A stretch of 64,000 bases of DNA. Origin: G965215045 sp965215045 (GTDB taxonomy: Bacteria; Pseudomonadota; Gammaproteobacteria; JABABF01). The stretch's first letter is position 1. The DNA is not shown here. More model-generated notes on the stretch are below. The model did not search any database. It saw nothing but the letters and a program-made list of their open reading frames with translations, and was not told where the DNA came from. The stretch lies in NCBI GenBank assembly GCA_965215045.1, contig OZ244031.1, positions 1,116,001 to 1,180,000 on the forward strand, written 5' to 3'.

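Overview
The window is a GC-rich bacterial chromosome segment. The 16S rRNA gene, with the tRNA-Ile and tRNA-Ala spacer pair, and the housekeeping proteins suggest a gammaproteobacterium, probably an uncultured environmental lineage; nothing here supports a genus.

Layout. (1) 0.1-5.3 kb: phosphomannomutase on the + strand, converging on a minus-strand ispB-pgi pair, then a divergent epoxide hydrolase. (2) 5.3-8.9 kb: an unstable accessory patch. A Type II restriction-modification pair with a frameshifted methyltransferase sits between near-identical 27-bp direct repeats. Two paralogous coiled-coil membrane proteins follow, with different internal repeat numbers and near-consensus sigma70 promoters. 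A scar of the epoxide hydrolase gene between them shows that the patch arose by tandem duplication. (3) 8.9-14.25 kb, minus strand: a SnoaL/NTF2-like protein and two short-chain dehydrogenases in one operon, then uvrA. (4) 14.25-16.93 kb: an rRNA operon head (promoter, 16S, tRNA-Ile, tRNA-Ala) with no 23S or 5S following. (5) 17.1-23.3 kb: a large exported protein locus whose N-terminal part has several frame changes. The long downstream frame carries a GlyGly-CTERM-like sorting signal in its interior, followed by a second signal peptide, a probable outer-membrane beta-barrel, an Arg/Glu-rich linker and a SPOR domain. (6) 23.5 kb to the window end: one uninterrupted + strand reading frame of at least 40,490 bp (at least 13,496 codons), still open at base 64000.

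The giant gene is the main discovery. It starts with a signal peptide, has a seven-bladed FG-GAP-like propeller near residues 1387-1762, and otherwise consists of a ~220-residue two-part module (a Calx-beta-like half and an Ig-like half) repeated more than 40 times. Above this level, super-units of 6,183, 6,507 and 8,478 bp are tandemly repeated with very high identity. They carry arrays of a third ~105-residue domain whose copy number differs between units. A block from the third super-unit reappears 14,505 bp later and runs off the window. All visible length changes are multiples of three, so the frame has been kept through repeated duplication.

Working together (inference): the 17-23 kb protein has outer-membrane and peptidoglycan-binding parts and a sorting signal, and the adjacent gene encodes a giant exported repeat protein. 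They may form a cell-surface system in which one anchors, sorts or helps secrete the other. No secretion ATPase or dedicated exporter is visible in the window.
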